From Todiramphus chloris collaris (taxonomy: Eukaryota; Chordata; Aves; Coraciiformes; Alcedinidae): 64,000 nt of DNA. Positions within the stretch are counted from its first letter, which is position 1, and every line of letters starts with the position of its first letter. A program made the translations under genes and the position numbers. The stretch is taken from NCBI GenBank assembly GCA_025345505.1, contig JANVCC010000030.1, positions 6,190,254-6,254,253 of the forward strand, read 5' to 3'. Positions 13,601-25,684 of the stretch are shown here, one piece after another. Under the pieces are notes generated by a model. That model had not been told where the DNA came from. It saw nothing but the letters and a program-made list of their open reading frames with translations, and made no database searches.

Positions 13601-14582
13601 TTTCAGATGAAATTTTAATGAAGAAATGATTTTCAGTCAGTTGATGCCTTGGAACTTTACTTTTACTAATCACCTATAAAGTCTCATGGGCTATTACTTC
13701 ACCTGGTTTTCACAACAGGCTTTAAGCAGACAATTATCTGACAGTAAAGCCTACACCAATTAGAAATATCAGCCAGCTGCAATAAAGTGACTGCTGATCA
13801 GGTGAGGATTTTTTTAAAAGTATCAGCCAAGGAGAGTTTGATATAATTTAGGGCAACATACTCTTTCTAGGTCTTTCCTGGACCAAGGTCTTTGTTGTGA
13901 CAAGCTGAGTGAATTGGGTCCAGTGCATATTGCGTGTGCTGCAAAGGAGAAGCTCTTTAAAAACCATCAAATTGTAGCATCAGGTAGCCCAAAAAGCCCT
14001 TAGTCGTTGGATGAATCTAAAATTTCTCCTCTTCATTAGAAAAAAAGATCAGTCTGCAAAACTGAAAGCTATAAAAGGAAACTTTGCCAGCTACTTTTTG
14101 GACAGAAGCTTCCTTACTTTTCAAAAAATAGCGGGGGGGAACCCATGGGAAAGGGTATGTTGCTGTTATACAGTTCCAGAAGTACAATACCTGGTGAACC
14201 GTTAATTGTACCCAATTCCACCAATTGATCTCATTGAAGAAATCCACCTTGATAAAACAGCCATACAGTGGTCAGAAATAAATGCCAACATACACTTAAA
14301 TCAGTTTTCCTCAACTGTTTTCCTTTTCTTTGCATCTTCAAACAACAGAAGAGGGAGGAGATGGGGAAGGTGAAAAAAAATCAAGTAAATAAAATTTCTC
14401 CCTTCTGAAAACCAGTGTCTTTCAAAGTATCCCTTTTGTTTCTATTCTCATTAGACCATAATTAGAATAGTCATTGTCAAGACAAGGGATTTATTTTTAT
14501 TGCTACCTAAAATTATGCATGACATTTTTTATTTTCTATGGATGCCTCTGGGGAAGATTGGAAAGGTGATGAATTCAGCATA
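10641..14582. other. Unique sequence, no gene seen
   Basis: The first 200 bp are GC-richer and could include unrecognised 5' CR1 sequence. The rest is AT-rich with no recognisable transposon or exon. The open frames of 60-99 codons have no family features. Confidence 0.55.
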
Positions 14583-14885
14583 GGATCATAGAATCTTTTC
14601 AGTTGGAAAAGACCTTTAAGATTATTGAGTACAACCATTAACTTAAATCTGCCAAGCCCACCACGAAACTGTGTCCCTCAGCACCTAATCTACACAACTT
14701 TTAAACCCCTCCAGGGATGGGGACTCCAACACCTCCCTGGGCAGCCTGTTCTAGGGCTTGACAAGCCTTTCAGTGAAGAATTTTTTCTTAATGTGCAACC
14801 TAAACCTCCTTGGCACAACTTGAGGCCATTTCCTCTTGTCCTATCACTTGTTCCTTGGGAGAAGAAACTGACCCCACCTCACCAG
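14583..14885 (-). mobile_element. CR1 LINE 3' fragment
   Basis: On the plus strand it starts with the inverted CR1 terminus (GGATCATAGAATC, GTTGGAAAAGACCTTTAAG). It continues through the typical CCCTCCAGGGATGGGGACTC block and CTGGGCAGCCTGTTC to TCCTCTTGTCCTATCACTTG. It is 5'-truncated near 14885, where similarity fades. About 300 bp of the ORF2 tail and 3' end remain. The plus-strand open frame across it is antisense and not a gene. Confidence 0.92.
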
Positions 14886-15068
14886 GACAATACTTCCAGC
14901 TGCATCTTCCCATCCTTGGGGAGAAAAAAGATGAAAAGCGGTGTCCCTCCAGAACACAGGATGGAAGAATAAAGTAGTTCAGAGTGGTGTCTTCTTTTGC
15001 CTTTTGTTGAGTGCTGGTGGGTTTACTCTTTACTTGGAAAATGTTCAAAACTTGTGAGACCAAGGCCC
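14886..15068. other. Short unique spacer between two CR1 copies
   Basis: About 180 bp with no recognised feature, between the 5'-truncated ends of two CR1 copies that point away from each other. Confidence 0.5.
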
Positions 15069-15187
15069 TGAGTAGCCTGGTCCAACTTTGAAGCTAAATC
15101 TAACTTTGAACCCAGACATGACTTGAGCATAAGGTTTGGCCAGATGTCCTCCAGAGGCCCCTTACAGTTGAAGTCATTCTATGTATG
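15069..15187 (+). mobile_element. CR1 LINE 3' end fragment
   Basis: The segment contains the CTGAGTAGCCTGGTCCAACTT block and ends with GTCCTCCAGAGGCCCCTTAC and GTCATTCTATG, the CR1 3' terminus. It is diverged and 5'-truncated to about 120 bp. Confidence 0.8.
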
Positions 15188-18100
15188 TAGGAGTAATTCA
15201 TAGTGTCATGGCATTAAGGCTAGAACTAGTTTGTTAATGGTTTGGTTTTATTGCGGAGGGTTTTGTTTTTTTAAATTAGTATCACCACCACTACCATAAT
15301 GAGATTGTTTAGGAGAATAAAGAAAAATCCACAGCCCAATCCTTATTCACCCAAGTTTATGTTTTGACACAGCCCCAGCACTTTCAGGAGTGGGAACAGT
15401 AGCGAGTCAAAGATTACCATAGTCATTATAACCTTTACACAAAAGCAGTATATCAAAATGTATACTGTGCCTGTGCCAAGTAAATGTTAATGAGTAGTAT
15501 CTGGAAAGGTTAAATATAAATACATATAATTACAGCTTGCTAGTGACGAGAAATTATTAGTTTCTTTCTTCCTCCGAAGGCATTGCTCCAAAATACTAAA
15601 CTGAAATAAAAGTATATATCTAATCCTGCAATCACAATAGGACTTGGCGAGCTACAATTATATCAATCAGTCAGAAATAAGCTGAATATATATCACTGCT
15701 AATATCCTCAGTCAGTTCTATATTCCCTCCTTCCAGATAAATGTATGGAGATTAGTCAGAAAACTGCTCTGAAAACTGGAATTTAAAAATTGCATTGAGA
15801 AATCACTTCACTTGTATTTCAAAAATATATGCTTACCATTATAGAAGAAGAAAAAAAAAAAAAAAAAAAGACAAATCAAGCACAAAGAACAAATCTCTGT
15901 TTTCATTCATAGGCAGGACAGAAAAATGTGTTTGCTAAAGAAATTATTTAAATGCTCTATATTGGCATCTGATTGGAGGGGGAAATTAATTTCTTTCCCT
16001 GGAGGGGAAAAAACCCTAATATGCTACTAACTGCACTAAACCCAGAGCCATTCCAAGCTGACATCTGCAATTAAAAAGAGAAAATATTCCATGGAAGCTT
16101 GTGAATACATTGCAATGGCAAAATTGTTTTAAGCATTTAGAAAATTTCCCTTTTATTATAATTTGCTTAAGCTACCAATGCACAGTCTTGGTATCACATG
16201 TGAAGAGAACGGCTGATCCTCTGTGAAATAAGGATGGACTGGGCCAAGTAACATTTAAAGATGCTGTAAGTTGGCAACTAATTAAAGGAATGAAAATTTC
16301 ATCCAACCACTCAAGCCCACGTGTTGACATCTAACTGACATGGGTGGAGATGCACGAACAGATCCAAGCCATCTCCTCATGGAAGATATTATGATGATAT
16401 GATTTACCACCTCCTGAACTTTTTCAAAGATAAATCATGGGATTTCCATTTGCAGTGCCTGTGAATTTTACCCATGATGTTTTTCTCCCCCTATGCAGCA
16501 GGTTCAATTAAAATCTAGTAATTAAAACAATTTCAGCCCAGTAGAGCTGCCACTTTGTGTTCAAAGGCAGACTTCTCCTACAGCCTAGCATCCTAAAGAT
16601 TACTTTAGCACTGTGCATTTTTTTTTTGTCTGGTTAAAATGTGATCATTCTTACCAAAATAATTTTTCCTTTTTTTTTTTTGAATGTAGAGGTTCACAAA
16701 GGATACAAGATGAATATGAATTAAGCATAGCAGGGATACTTGTGCGGTACTGTGTTGTTTTGTTCAGGTTATGTTTAGTACTGAATGTTTTATTCAGGTT
16801 TTTGGGGTGGTTTTTTTTTGGCAAAACACATAATTTATGCATTTTTACATTTCTACATTAAGCAAATTTAGACATTTACTTCCTCACAACATTCTCATTG
16901 GCTTCAAAGGATCACACAAGTGTATGAAGAGAATAGGACAAATAATGCTGAAAAGAATGAAAACGGGGCAAAACCCAGTTACTGTGAATCTATTTAAAAC
17001 CTGAGTAAATCTAAATGATGAATGAAAAAATGAATGCAAAAACTTCACAACCTCTGTTCACCCGAATACAAGCTAGTTGATCAGAAATATGAAACCAGTA
17101 GAAATGAATCCTACTCAGCCTGTATGGCAGTGATGGATTTATGTGTTTTTTTTTCCTAAAGTGGGAGCAAACATGTGAAACCTCACCAATATTCTTTCCT
17201 TTTTTTTCCTCTCCTTGTTCTCTTCTATTTTGGCAACACAGTACATCTTTGTCAACCACATTTATTTAACTACATATCTTCTGATTAACTATCTGATTGT
17301 TTTAAGAGATGAAAACCATTAATTCTGATTATAGGGCCTTAAAGCAGGCACTAGCTCTTACTTTAATTCTGATAGCACTGCCTTAATGAAACAGGTGTTT
17401 GAAAACACTGTCCATCCCAGTGTGATGGTGCAAGCTGCTCATGCTCATGAGGGTTGCAGGAACCCCCACTTTTGCTGCTTTTCAGAGCTGGATGCCCCAT
17501 GGTGACTCCCCAGTTCATGTTGGTGGCAGGGAGAGGGATGCAGCAACACAACTGAATGACATTAAATCTGAAAGTCCAGAATAATGGAGGGGCTGTAAAA
17601 AAAAATACTACAATCCTTTTACAAAGGAAAGGTAAGAATGATACATGTGTCATTTATTGCCAGGGACTAAGGCGAGCAAAGAACTTGCTACAGAGCTGCA
17701 ATGAAAGAGGCTCAGCCCCAGTGTAGGATGCCCAGGGATGCAGGGACAGTGATGGGATGCGGGTTCAGTGGTGGGGAAGCTGGCAGAGGTGCCCTGTCCC
17801 CTCTCAGCTCCTCCCACGCCAATACTTCCCTACCCATATACACAATTAAATAACCAGAATTTGAAAAAATGTGCGGCCAGTAATTAAAGAGTGGTTCTAT
17901 TTTGACCTTTCAGTAGTGGGTAACCTGTTTATAGTGAAAGGAATCTTCAGTTTGAGTGTAACTGGGCAAGAAATAGATTTCTGATATTTGTGACTTTGCA
18001 TGTCTTTCCTTCCAAATAAGGATTAAAAATAAAAATCTATCAATTTCTTGAAAAATGATAATCAATAAACACACTTACACCAAAGCTGGTAAAATATTTT

Positions 18101-18228
18101 CTTCCATTATCTTCTAAACTGACTCAGTGTTGACCTTTTTGGTTTTCATCTTAACTGGTACACAATAACTGAATGAAAAAAAAAACAAAACAGAAGTTGC
18201 TTGAAACTGACAAAACTGAAGTTTCCAC
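15188..18228. other. Unique AT-rich sequence, no gene seen
   Basis: Contains an A19 run at 15851-15869 and many TAAT/ATTA homeodomain-type cores between 15520 and 16160. No exon, RNA gene or transposon was recognised. The frames at 16613-16861 and 17363-17653 lack family features and are judged to be chance. Confidence 0.55.
15851..15869 (+). repeat. Homopolymer A19
   Basis: Nineteen A preceded by GAAGAAG. No upstream gene-like sequence suggests a retroposed transcript. Confidence 0.9.
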
Positions 18229-18303
18229 ACAGAACCACAGAATCGTTCGGGTTGGAAAAGTCCTTTAAGATCATTGAGACCAAATGTTAACCAAGCACAC
18301 ATC
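18229..18303 (-). mobile_element. CR1 LINE 3' end fragment
   Basis: The inverted terminus reads CACAGAACCACAGAATCG, then GGGTTGGAAAAGTCCTTTAA and GATCATTGAGACCAAATGTT. About 75 bp remain. The CAAATGTTAACC continuation matches the copies at 14.6, 27.5 and 41.4 kb, placing them in one 3'-end class. Confidence 0.85.
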
Positions 18304-18479
18304 CAGACAAGCATTACGATAAATTTTAGTAATTTTCCAATACTGCTTCTTTTTCTTACCCTGAACATTGATCACATTTGACCTTTATGTTATTTGTAAG
18401 GAATAGACACAATTGTTATTGTGAGTCCAACAGCAGACCAGGAGCTGTCATACTTTTAAACAACTACTCTGTGTTTTCC

Positions 18480-18660
18480 CGTTAAAGCAGAGCATCCATA
18501 CACACTTGATGGATCTTCATGCCAGCACATCTATCGAGTGCAGCTCCTGCCCGACAGCTGACAGATGCGATGAGAGGGCTCCGAACACCACACAAATGCC
18601 AGACATGAGCTGTCTCTGATGCTCTGTCTTTCAGATCCAGAACCCTAAGCCAAGCAATGG
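18480..18660 (+). other. CpG-retaining unique block, candidate regulatory element
   Basis: Five CpGs fall between 18480 and 18584 in an otherwise CpG-poor neighbourhood, together with CAGCTGACAGATG (18555-18567), which combines E-box cores with a TGACAG core of the MEIS/TGIF type. A candidate microexon (18635-18660) closes the block. Whether it is conserved cannot be judged from one sequence. Confidence 0.3.
18635..18660 (+). other. Candidate 26-nt microexon
   Basis: The 26 nt are preceded by a good acceptor (TGATGCTCTGTCTTTCAG, with a pyrimidine-rich stretch) and followed by GTAAGG, a good donor. One frame reads IQNPKPSN. The length is not a multiple of three. No flanking exons are recognised, so the host transcript is unknown. 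Strong splice-site pairs at short distance do occur by chance in 64 kb. Confidence 0.25.
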
Positions 18661-19279
18661 GTAAGGACCTTATTGGATCCTGAAATATTCACCATTTTCA
18701 TGATAATTTATGAGTCATATACTTAAAATATTAACCAAGGTGCAGTATTTATATAATTTCTATCATGATTTTGCCTTGCGTGTAGCACTAGCAGTAATTT
18801 GCAAGGTCACAATACAATTCTTTTAAAATATTTCTTATTCCAAAACCTGTTTAAGTTTTCTGCTTTAAAACTGTAATTAGAGCTTTCAGGGAAATCCTTT
18901 CATGCTCTCTTGATATTATTCACAACCTCCTCAGTTGCCTACACCATATTCCATATGAGAATCCAAACTACAGATTTATCTGGAAGATGGTCTGACTTGT
19001 AAGTGCCAACCAATATGTCAAGTCAGTATTTTCTTTTTATGGCATGACCACATTCAATGCCAAGCTTTTCACACTTTTTCACTCATTCGGTCAAACGGGT
19101 GGCCTGCAAATGTACATTGGATAGCTTGTTTGTGTGACAGAGTCACAGGGATGCAACGAAAAGATGCTGGTAGAGAAGGGGCTACCTGGGACTTGAAACA
19201 CTGGAAGGCAATGAGAAGGGAACAGCAAACAACAGGAGCCATTGTTATCTGATCTAACATAGCTGTTGTAGAAAGAGAC

Positions 19280-19331
19280 TACTTACTAGATGATCTTTAA
19301 GATCCCTTCCAACCTAAATCATTCTATGATA
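19280..19331 (+). mobile_element. CR1 LINE 3' terminal fragment
   Basis: ACTAGATGATCTTTAAGATC followed by CCTTCCAACCTAAATCATTC and TATGAT is a near-consensus CR1 3' terminus. About 50 bp remain, so it is a very short 5'-truncated copy. Confidence 0.9.
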
Positions 19332-19697
19332 AGAGCTGAATTATGAAACATATGCCAATAGTATATGCATGCTAATTAGCTTTTTTTTTTTGTCAACGGT
19401 TTTCATAATTTTTAAGAAGTTCTTTCTAATAAGAAAAACAAGTAAATAAATGAACATCCCTTTCAATTTTTTTTTTTTTTTTCCTCTTGAAATTGCTTTC
19501 TTAATATGTTACTTTGCAGACTGTGGAGAAGCTTCATGTTTTTCTGATTTCTGAAAATACTTCCTGAAGAATGTACTGCTGAGGATTAAATTCAGGCCAT
19601 TTAATTTTAAAGACATGACTAAAGGTTGAGTAGTCCTACTGGGGTCCCTGTCTCCTTCCTCCTCTATTTTGGGCTTTGTCATTCGCTGTACCCACAG

Positions 19698-19755
19698 CAG
19701 TTGAACTTGATAATCTTTCAAGGTCTTTTCCAACCTAAATGAATTCTATATGCTG
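19698..19755 (+). mobile_element. CR1 LINE 3' terminal fragment
   Basis: GAACTTGATAATCTTTCAAG, GTCTTTTCCAACCTAAATGA and ATTCTAT form a CR1 3' terminus. It has the same orientation and class as the copy about 370 bp upstream. The spacer does not read as CR1, so I treat them as two insertions. Confidence 0.85.
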
Positions 19756-21527
19756 TATGGCATTCATTGCTGGCCTTCCTTATGAAACTGAGGATACATG
19801 GGACAATTTGCTAAATCCATAACACTCAAGGGCCTTCATTTTGCTCCTTTTAAGTAATTTGTGTGTGATCTGCTCCCTTTATGTCTAAAACCATTGCTCA
19901 GCTTCTACTCCAAATCAAACTTGTCTCTTTCCAAAACAAAGGCTATGAAAAACCATCACCCCCCGCAACCTGAAAGCCAAGGTAAAGGCAGTTATTTATT
20001 TCAGTTCTTCCAAAGCATGCTTGTACAAAATAATCCCCTCTCCAACTGTTCTTTATGTGGTCTTGGTAATTGAATTAAAGCAAAGTTCTCCAAAATAAAT
20101 GAATTTAGTGTACCAGATGGCTAGTATGTATTTTAGCTTCCTGTGTAGCAGCCAAGATGATTTAAATCAACTAGAAGAGAGGTACAGTTTAATCAGGTCA
20201 GCTGACAGTTATTAGATCAAACCCGATTGAAATTCAGAGATTTAGTGAAAATAAATCTTCTACGAATCCAGCATTTTACTCTCACAGGGACTCAATGGGT
20301 AAAACTTTTAAAACATTAACATTATTCGGGTTTGGGGAATAAGATTTAGCGGAGTCTGTCAGGCTTTTATTTTCCTGTTTAGCCTCCTCTGTCTTTGGTT
20401 TAGTGTAAAAAGGTACCACATAAAACTAAGCACCGCGGAACAAGCAGAAGACGGAAAAGGTCCTATTCCTGGCTGCTTTGCATCAGCCTTTTACAACTGT
20501 TCAAACTAGACATAAAATACTACAATGTCAAAGTAGCTGCGTTTTATACTTGGCTTGCACAGCTGTAAATGAAAATGAAGCTGAAAGGGAAGAATTCGTG
20601 CAGCAAATAGGACATAATCCCTTCTGGAGCCTGTGTTATCATTAATTTTAACCATTCTTTTCCTAAAAATCTGTTTGCTAAGTACAGAGGCAAATTACAG
20701 GTGAGTTTATTGTGCCACCTGAGATGCCCCTGTCAGTGTCTTTTAATTATGATGTTCTTCATGGCTCTGAACCGTGGAACAACAGCTGGGCTTTATCCTC
20801 CAGGTAGGAAATGAAATCTCTATACTGCTCACTCTTTTTTTGCAGATGTGCACAAAGCTGGTTCAAAAATAGATTTTTCCAGCCTGTGGGACAATTTCAA
20901 CACTTTAGTATTTATTTTCTTCTCAAAATTGAAATGAAAAGGTACACTTCAGAAGTATTTTGGGGAAAAAAATATATTCAGGAAGGAGATCAATTTGGAA
21001 AGAATGGATTTTGTCCAATCAAAATGGGATGTTTAAATATTATTCTTATTAAAGAAGAGCAAAACACAAGCTCAGAGCTGAGACCATTCGGGTCACCTAA
21101 GACTCCTGGTGTCCCCACAGCCCAGAGAGGAGTTTTGTCTCTGTCCCATTAACTTCCAGAAGCCCCATCACCAGGAGATACTTGTGCTTCCTATTCTTCC
21201 AAGTTTCTTTAACCATTCCTGGGAACCAATTGACCTGACTGGGAGCCTGGATACAACAGGACACTGGTAATTAGTGCCACTTTATTCCTCTACTTTTTCT
21301 GTTATCAAAACTTTTTCTCAGTATGTCACGGAACGTCCGTTTGGTATGAACAGCGATAAACCAAGAATCATGACAAGCCACCAGGAACTGCTAAACTGTG
21401 GATCCAGTTCAATCATCCTTGTTCTTCTAGACACATACAAGACACAAAATACATGCAGTGTTTCTTAAATGACCTATCTAGTGGCAGTATTGTTTTTAAA
21501 ATTCCGTATTTGCCTGCAGCCTATGTT
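19756..21527. other. Unique sequence with a candidate conserved element
   Basis: No gene was recognised. The central part (about 20195-20706) is described separately. The plus-strand frame at 20811-21152 follows a pyrimidine-rich CAG (acceptor-like) but has no family features. Confidence 0.5.
20195..20706 (+). other. CpG-retaining block ending in a perfect splice-donor consensus
   Basis: Nine CpGs lie within 20224-20598, including CCGCGG, in a background where CpG is rare. The block opens with CAGCTGACAG (20199-20208), the same 10-mer found at 18555-18564. It closes with CAG/GTGAGT across 20698-20706, an exact donor consensus. It could be a conserved noncoding element or the exon of a noncoding transcript. 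No long frame supports coding. Confidence 0.3.
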
Positions 21528-21591
21528 TCATAGAAACACAGAATACCTCGAGTTGGAAGGGACCCATAAGCATAATAAAATCTAACTCCTA
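21528..21591 (-). mobile_element. CR1 LINE 3' end fragment
   Basis: The inverted terminus TCATAGAAACACAGAATACC is followed by CGAGTTGGAAGGGACCCATA and TAAAATCTAACTCC, which matches the CR1 3' end from its terminus to the CATCTAGTCCAA position. About 64 bp remain. Confidence 0.8.
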
Positions 21592-24500
21592 TAATTTGTA
21601 TATAGAATATACAGTGTTTTTCTTACAGGATGTTAGAAAACACAATGAGGCTGGAATAGATTCATTCATTAGCGCTGGAGATGAATCTGACATTTCTCTT
21701 GAGGCAGATTAGACTAAGAAAAAGTTGCTTACATTTGATTTGGGTTATTGTAGCATGCCCTTATTAAAAATACTTTCACAGGATAAGCTTATGTTGCAGG
21801 CTGCCATTAAACCGCATTTCCAAACTTCCTTGTCTAGACAGAAGAGAAAAAAAAATGATGGAATTCTGGTGTGTGGAATCAATTAGAAGCAGATTTTCCT
21901 CTTTTTTTCCTACCAGAACCAAGCAAGCACCTGCATGTTCTCCTGCTGCTCTTCAAGGTCGTTCCACCCCTCCTTGCCCTGCATGACTGAACCTCACCAG
22001 ACTTGAGCCAGGGGTGGAAGCAGAAGGTGCATCTGTTGGTGCGGGTGCCAGGGTTGTACTCTGCACTACTCAGACGAGCTGAGCACGGAGCACATAAAAA
22101 GCATCTGTCAAGTCTGCATTTGTATCGTACAAATGTGCAACGTCTAAACAAGCACCAGCTCATTGGAAACCACAACATTTTTTCTCTCCAGTTCTTCAAG
22201 TGTTGCTATTGTGTGCATCGAGTTGTGATAGCAGGAGTGAGTCCAAGCACTCCTTTATGTTTTATCTATTTACTTCTCTTTCCATTTTTAGCTGCACTCA
22301 TACTTGCCATTCGCAACGTTCCAGCCACTTGTAAGTCAAAGAGAGCTGAAAGCTGTAGCACAAACCAACACTTTGCAGAATCAAATGGTTCAAGTGGGTC
22401 CTAATCATTAGAGTACATTGAACTTCAGACTATTCATATGCAGAAAAGATTAGAAAATCAAATCTTCAAATAGTGTGGCTTAATTAATGCCATAAGAAGC
22501 CACAATTATTGGGCTGCTTTTTCTAAGAATAAGCTTAGTCTGCTTTGGAATACAGGGAAACGAGCACAATAAACTTACTTATTGGGTAGTATCTTTGAAA
22601 TGCCATCTCTGATGCAACTTCTTTTTTAGACAGCTCAGAAAGCTGTTCCCAAGACTCTGGAGGAGAAAACCCAGAGAAATCAAGCAATTTTTATACTGAC
22701 ATAAATGACAAATATGTATCCAGAAATATTGAGCAAGTGTTTGTTGGATTTTTGTGGGTTTTTTTTTTTTATACTATGCCTAAATAAGGTGAATATGCAT
22801 AAAATGAGTTAACGTGCTACTTGTTACAATTGATATCTCTCTGTGGGAATAGGATTTCCAGGCACTAGAAAGTACAATTTCAGGTTGATAGCACTGCAAT
22901 AACTAGAAATACCTTCTGGGCTGCTTATTCTAGAGCAGACTCTGTCCTGTAATACCACAGACCAGCCACTTTTTCTGTCAAGGGTGAAAATTAAATCTAA
23001 TAATATTCATCCTCCATAATGTACCATTTCCATACCAGCTGTATTTAGGAAAAGTTCCTGAAAACTAGCAGAAGAAAAATCTGCACAGCAATATCTGTAC
23101 TGAATATTATATACATCCACACATGAATACACCTAGAGTGCAGGAGAACACAACTTACAGGTTACTGAGACAGGCTTACCATAAGATAATTACTGTTTCT
23201 ATATGATCATTTCACTTTCATACCAGTACTTAGGGACTAATCCAGGACTAGAGGTCACCACTAGTTTATCTAGGGTGAAAGTTATGAGCCTTTGAGTTCC
23301 CTGAGCCCAGAGTTTCACCCTGGTTTTAACAATGCTTGGTCTATAAGCAAAAAACCCCACAAACCCCAGGAAATACCATTTGCCTCTGCTACAGGAAGAT
23401 ATTTTAGCGTGAGTTTACTTTGATTTCGACATTTCCAGGAGTTACGTGCATGACTGAATATTTTCTTGAGCTGATGACTAAATAGCTTGTACTTCTGCTT
23501 AGCAGAAACTCAGGCTAGTGGAAGGATCCAGCACCAGATCTGTGCTTTGCTTGAGATGACTACATCTGTAAATTGGGTCTGAGATAGCATTAGACTGACA
23601 GCATCTGGACCCAAGGCTTCTTTTCACTCACTGAGTGATCCTGAAGCTAATTCTGCTACATATTTTGCTTCTCCAGGCTGTTTTAGTAGATTTAGAATAG
23701 CTAATAATAATTTATTCGCCCTGCCCCCTCGAATCACTGAAAATTTGCCAATAGCAATATGAAAATTAGAAATTTGTTTGGTACAACGATGGTTAGTTTT
23801 AGTAAACCACTTTGTTTGGCAAGTCTAATTACATTAGCACTCATTTCTTCAGTTTTTAATGTCAAAAGCTGAAACCTCTTCATCCCAAAACTCTATATCG
23901 TGAGCCTTATGCAATGGAAGTATCTGCTTCTCCAGATTAAATTTCTTTGCTAGCTATATGGCTTCTTTTATTTGCTGTAAGCTACATTGCTTACAGGGTA
24001 TTTTCAGTGTCAAGGATTTGCATTCATACACATATATAAATAAAATCACTTCTATAAGGAAATGAGGCTAGCAGGCATGTATCAACTGCTCTGTTCCTCC
24101 AAAAATATTTGCTCATTTTTTTCATAGATTAAAAAAAAAATCCCAACACTTCCATTTTTTCCTGTAAGAGGTAAAATTCATACATATTACTATGCAGAAA
24201 ATCATCTTTTCTTAAGGGTATGTGAGGGTATTGCTGTGATTGTGAAGCATTTCAGGTGTTTTACAAAGGAACATAGAAGGAATGTAATCTGGACTGTCCA
24301 AGCTCTGATCTTTCATATACTTAAATATCGAGTCTTTCCCCCATTTGCAGTTACACTGGGTGGAGTGGGGTGCTCTTGCTGCGTACTACAAATCAATTCA
24401 TTTATCTGACACTAGGTGGAGGGAGCGCTAATTTTGCTCATATTTACTATCCAAGTCCTTCTTATTCAAAAAAAAAAAAAAAAAGAAAACTTTAACTCAT

Positions 24501-25373
24501 TAAATGATTTTAAAACTAAAATTAGCAGTTGCATGAAACATTTTGTATCAAAAAAATGTATTACATGAAGCAACATACAGTGGGTTTACCTGCCACCACA
24601 TCGGTAGAAAGTTCCCAAAATGTTCTGCTTTGACTGTGAACAGGAATTTCTGTGCTTTGCAAATATACCTTTTTCATGGAAGCAATTTTTCTTTTCTTTT
24701 AATCAAAGCAATTTCAAGATACAAGTAGGAGGAAAACACACCTTTGCATTGCCTTGTTGCTTAATAATACCATGCTTCATAGCCTTTAATTTTATGTTCC
24801 ACTTCCTGGAAAAGCTAAAGTTAACATAAAAGATTCTTCCGCCCAAATATGTAATTATTTCATTTCTTAAAAAATACACAAGTAAACAGCTAAGAAAAAA
24901 AAAAAATCAATGTTATACTGGGTTCTAGAAATGATCAATTACACGCAAAAGTTAGTCAAGCAGGAGCAAAAAAGAAAACAGTAGGATATCAGTGCACAAA
25001 CTTAATTGCTTAGATTTCTTAAATTTCTGAAGTGAAAGGTAATACATTAAGGAACCTAATTAGATATTGATTTAAATAAATGCAACCTCCTGGTGACTAA
25101 GCAGTGTTTACCAAGGGTTCTGATGCAAATTAAAAGCAACAAGCTAAAAAACCCAAACATTTTTGTACCCCTGCTTATAAGAAACCCAAACTTAAATTTA
25201 AAGTCTCATTCACACAGAAGTTACATTATTTTGAAACATGCTCCTGTTGTTGCACTGAGCCCCTCATGCTATCGAGTGGGAAATAACTGGCTGCTGACAT
25301 GGAGCTAGGGATGGTAAACATTTAGGTTGAAGTGCAATTATGGGCTATATAGTGTCAAAAGTCACAAGATTTC
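21592..25373. other. Unique sequence, no gene seen
   Basis: A stretch near 22040-22330 keeps about eight CpGs and holds a 133-codon frame (22003-22404) without recognisable domains. A weaker CTCF-like core, ACACTAGGTGGA, lies at 24409-24420 (two mismatches), and an A17 run at 24468-24484. Nothing else was recognised. Confidence 0.5.
24468..24484 (+). repeat. Homopolymer A17
   Basis: Seventeen A. No gene-like sequence precedes it. Confidence 0.85.
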
Positions 25374-25522
25374 AGAATCACAGAATGTGAGGGGTTGGAA
25401 AGGACCTCGAAAGATGATCTAGTCCAACCCCCCTGATAGAGCAGGATCACCCAGATCAGCACACACAAGAACTCATCCAGGAGGGTTGCGAATGTCTCCA
25501 GAGAAGGAGACTCCACAACCTC
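25374..25522 (-). mobile_element. CR1 LINE 3' fragment
   Basis: The inverted terminus CAGAATCACAGAATGTGAGG is followed by GGTTGGAAAGGACCTCGAAA, GATGATCTAGTCCAACCCCC and AGAGAAGGAGACTCCACAAC. It matches the 9.4 kb copy segment for segment. The minus-strand frame includes [10 protein letters not shown], the ORF2 tail. It is truncated after about 150 bp. Confidence 0.93.
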
Positions 25523-25684
25523 GAAGAGAAACAAAGGGCACTGAAACAGTGTCATGGAATTAGAAAGTGCAATTTCCTGGAAAGGAGAGTAAAGCATCTA
25601 CATTTCTGTTTGCTGGAAAGCAGAAATGTGCACTGGCAGAAAGCTCCCTGAACAGGCATCCCGGTCAGTTTGCATGGGCCTCGG

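Noticed and set aside
14625-14972. 115-codon plus-strand frame
   Set aside because: It lies largely antisense to a CR1 fragment and reflects repeat composition. The same holds for frames at 27655-27939, 39901-40185, 41417-41656, 56358-56654 and 57556-57801.
22003-22404. 133-codon plus-strand frame with a hydrophobic segment near its C-terminus
   Set aside because: It resembles no known family, has no repeats or motifs, and overlaps a 106-codon minus-strand frame over the same bases. Kept only as a CpG-retaining stretch.
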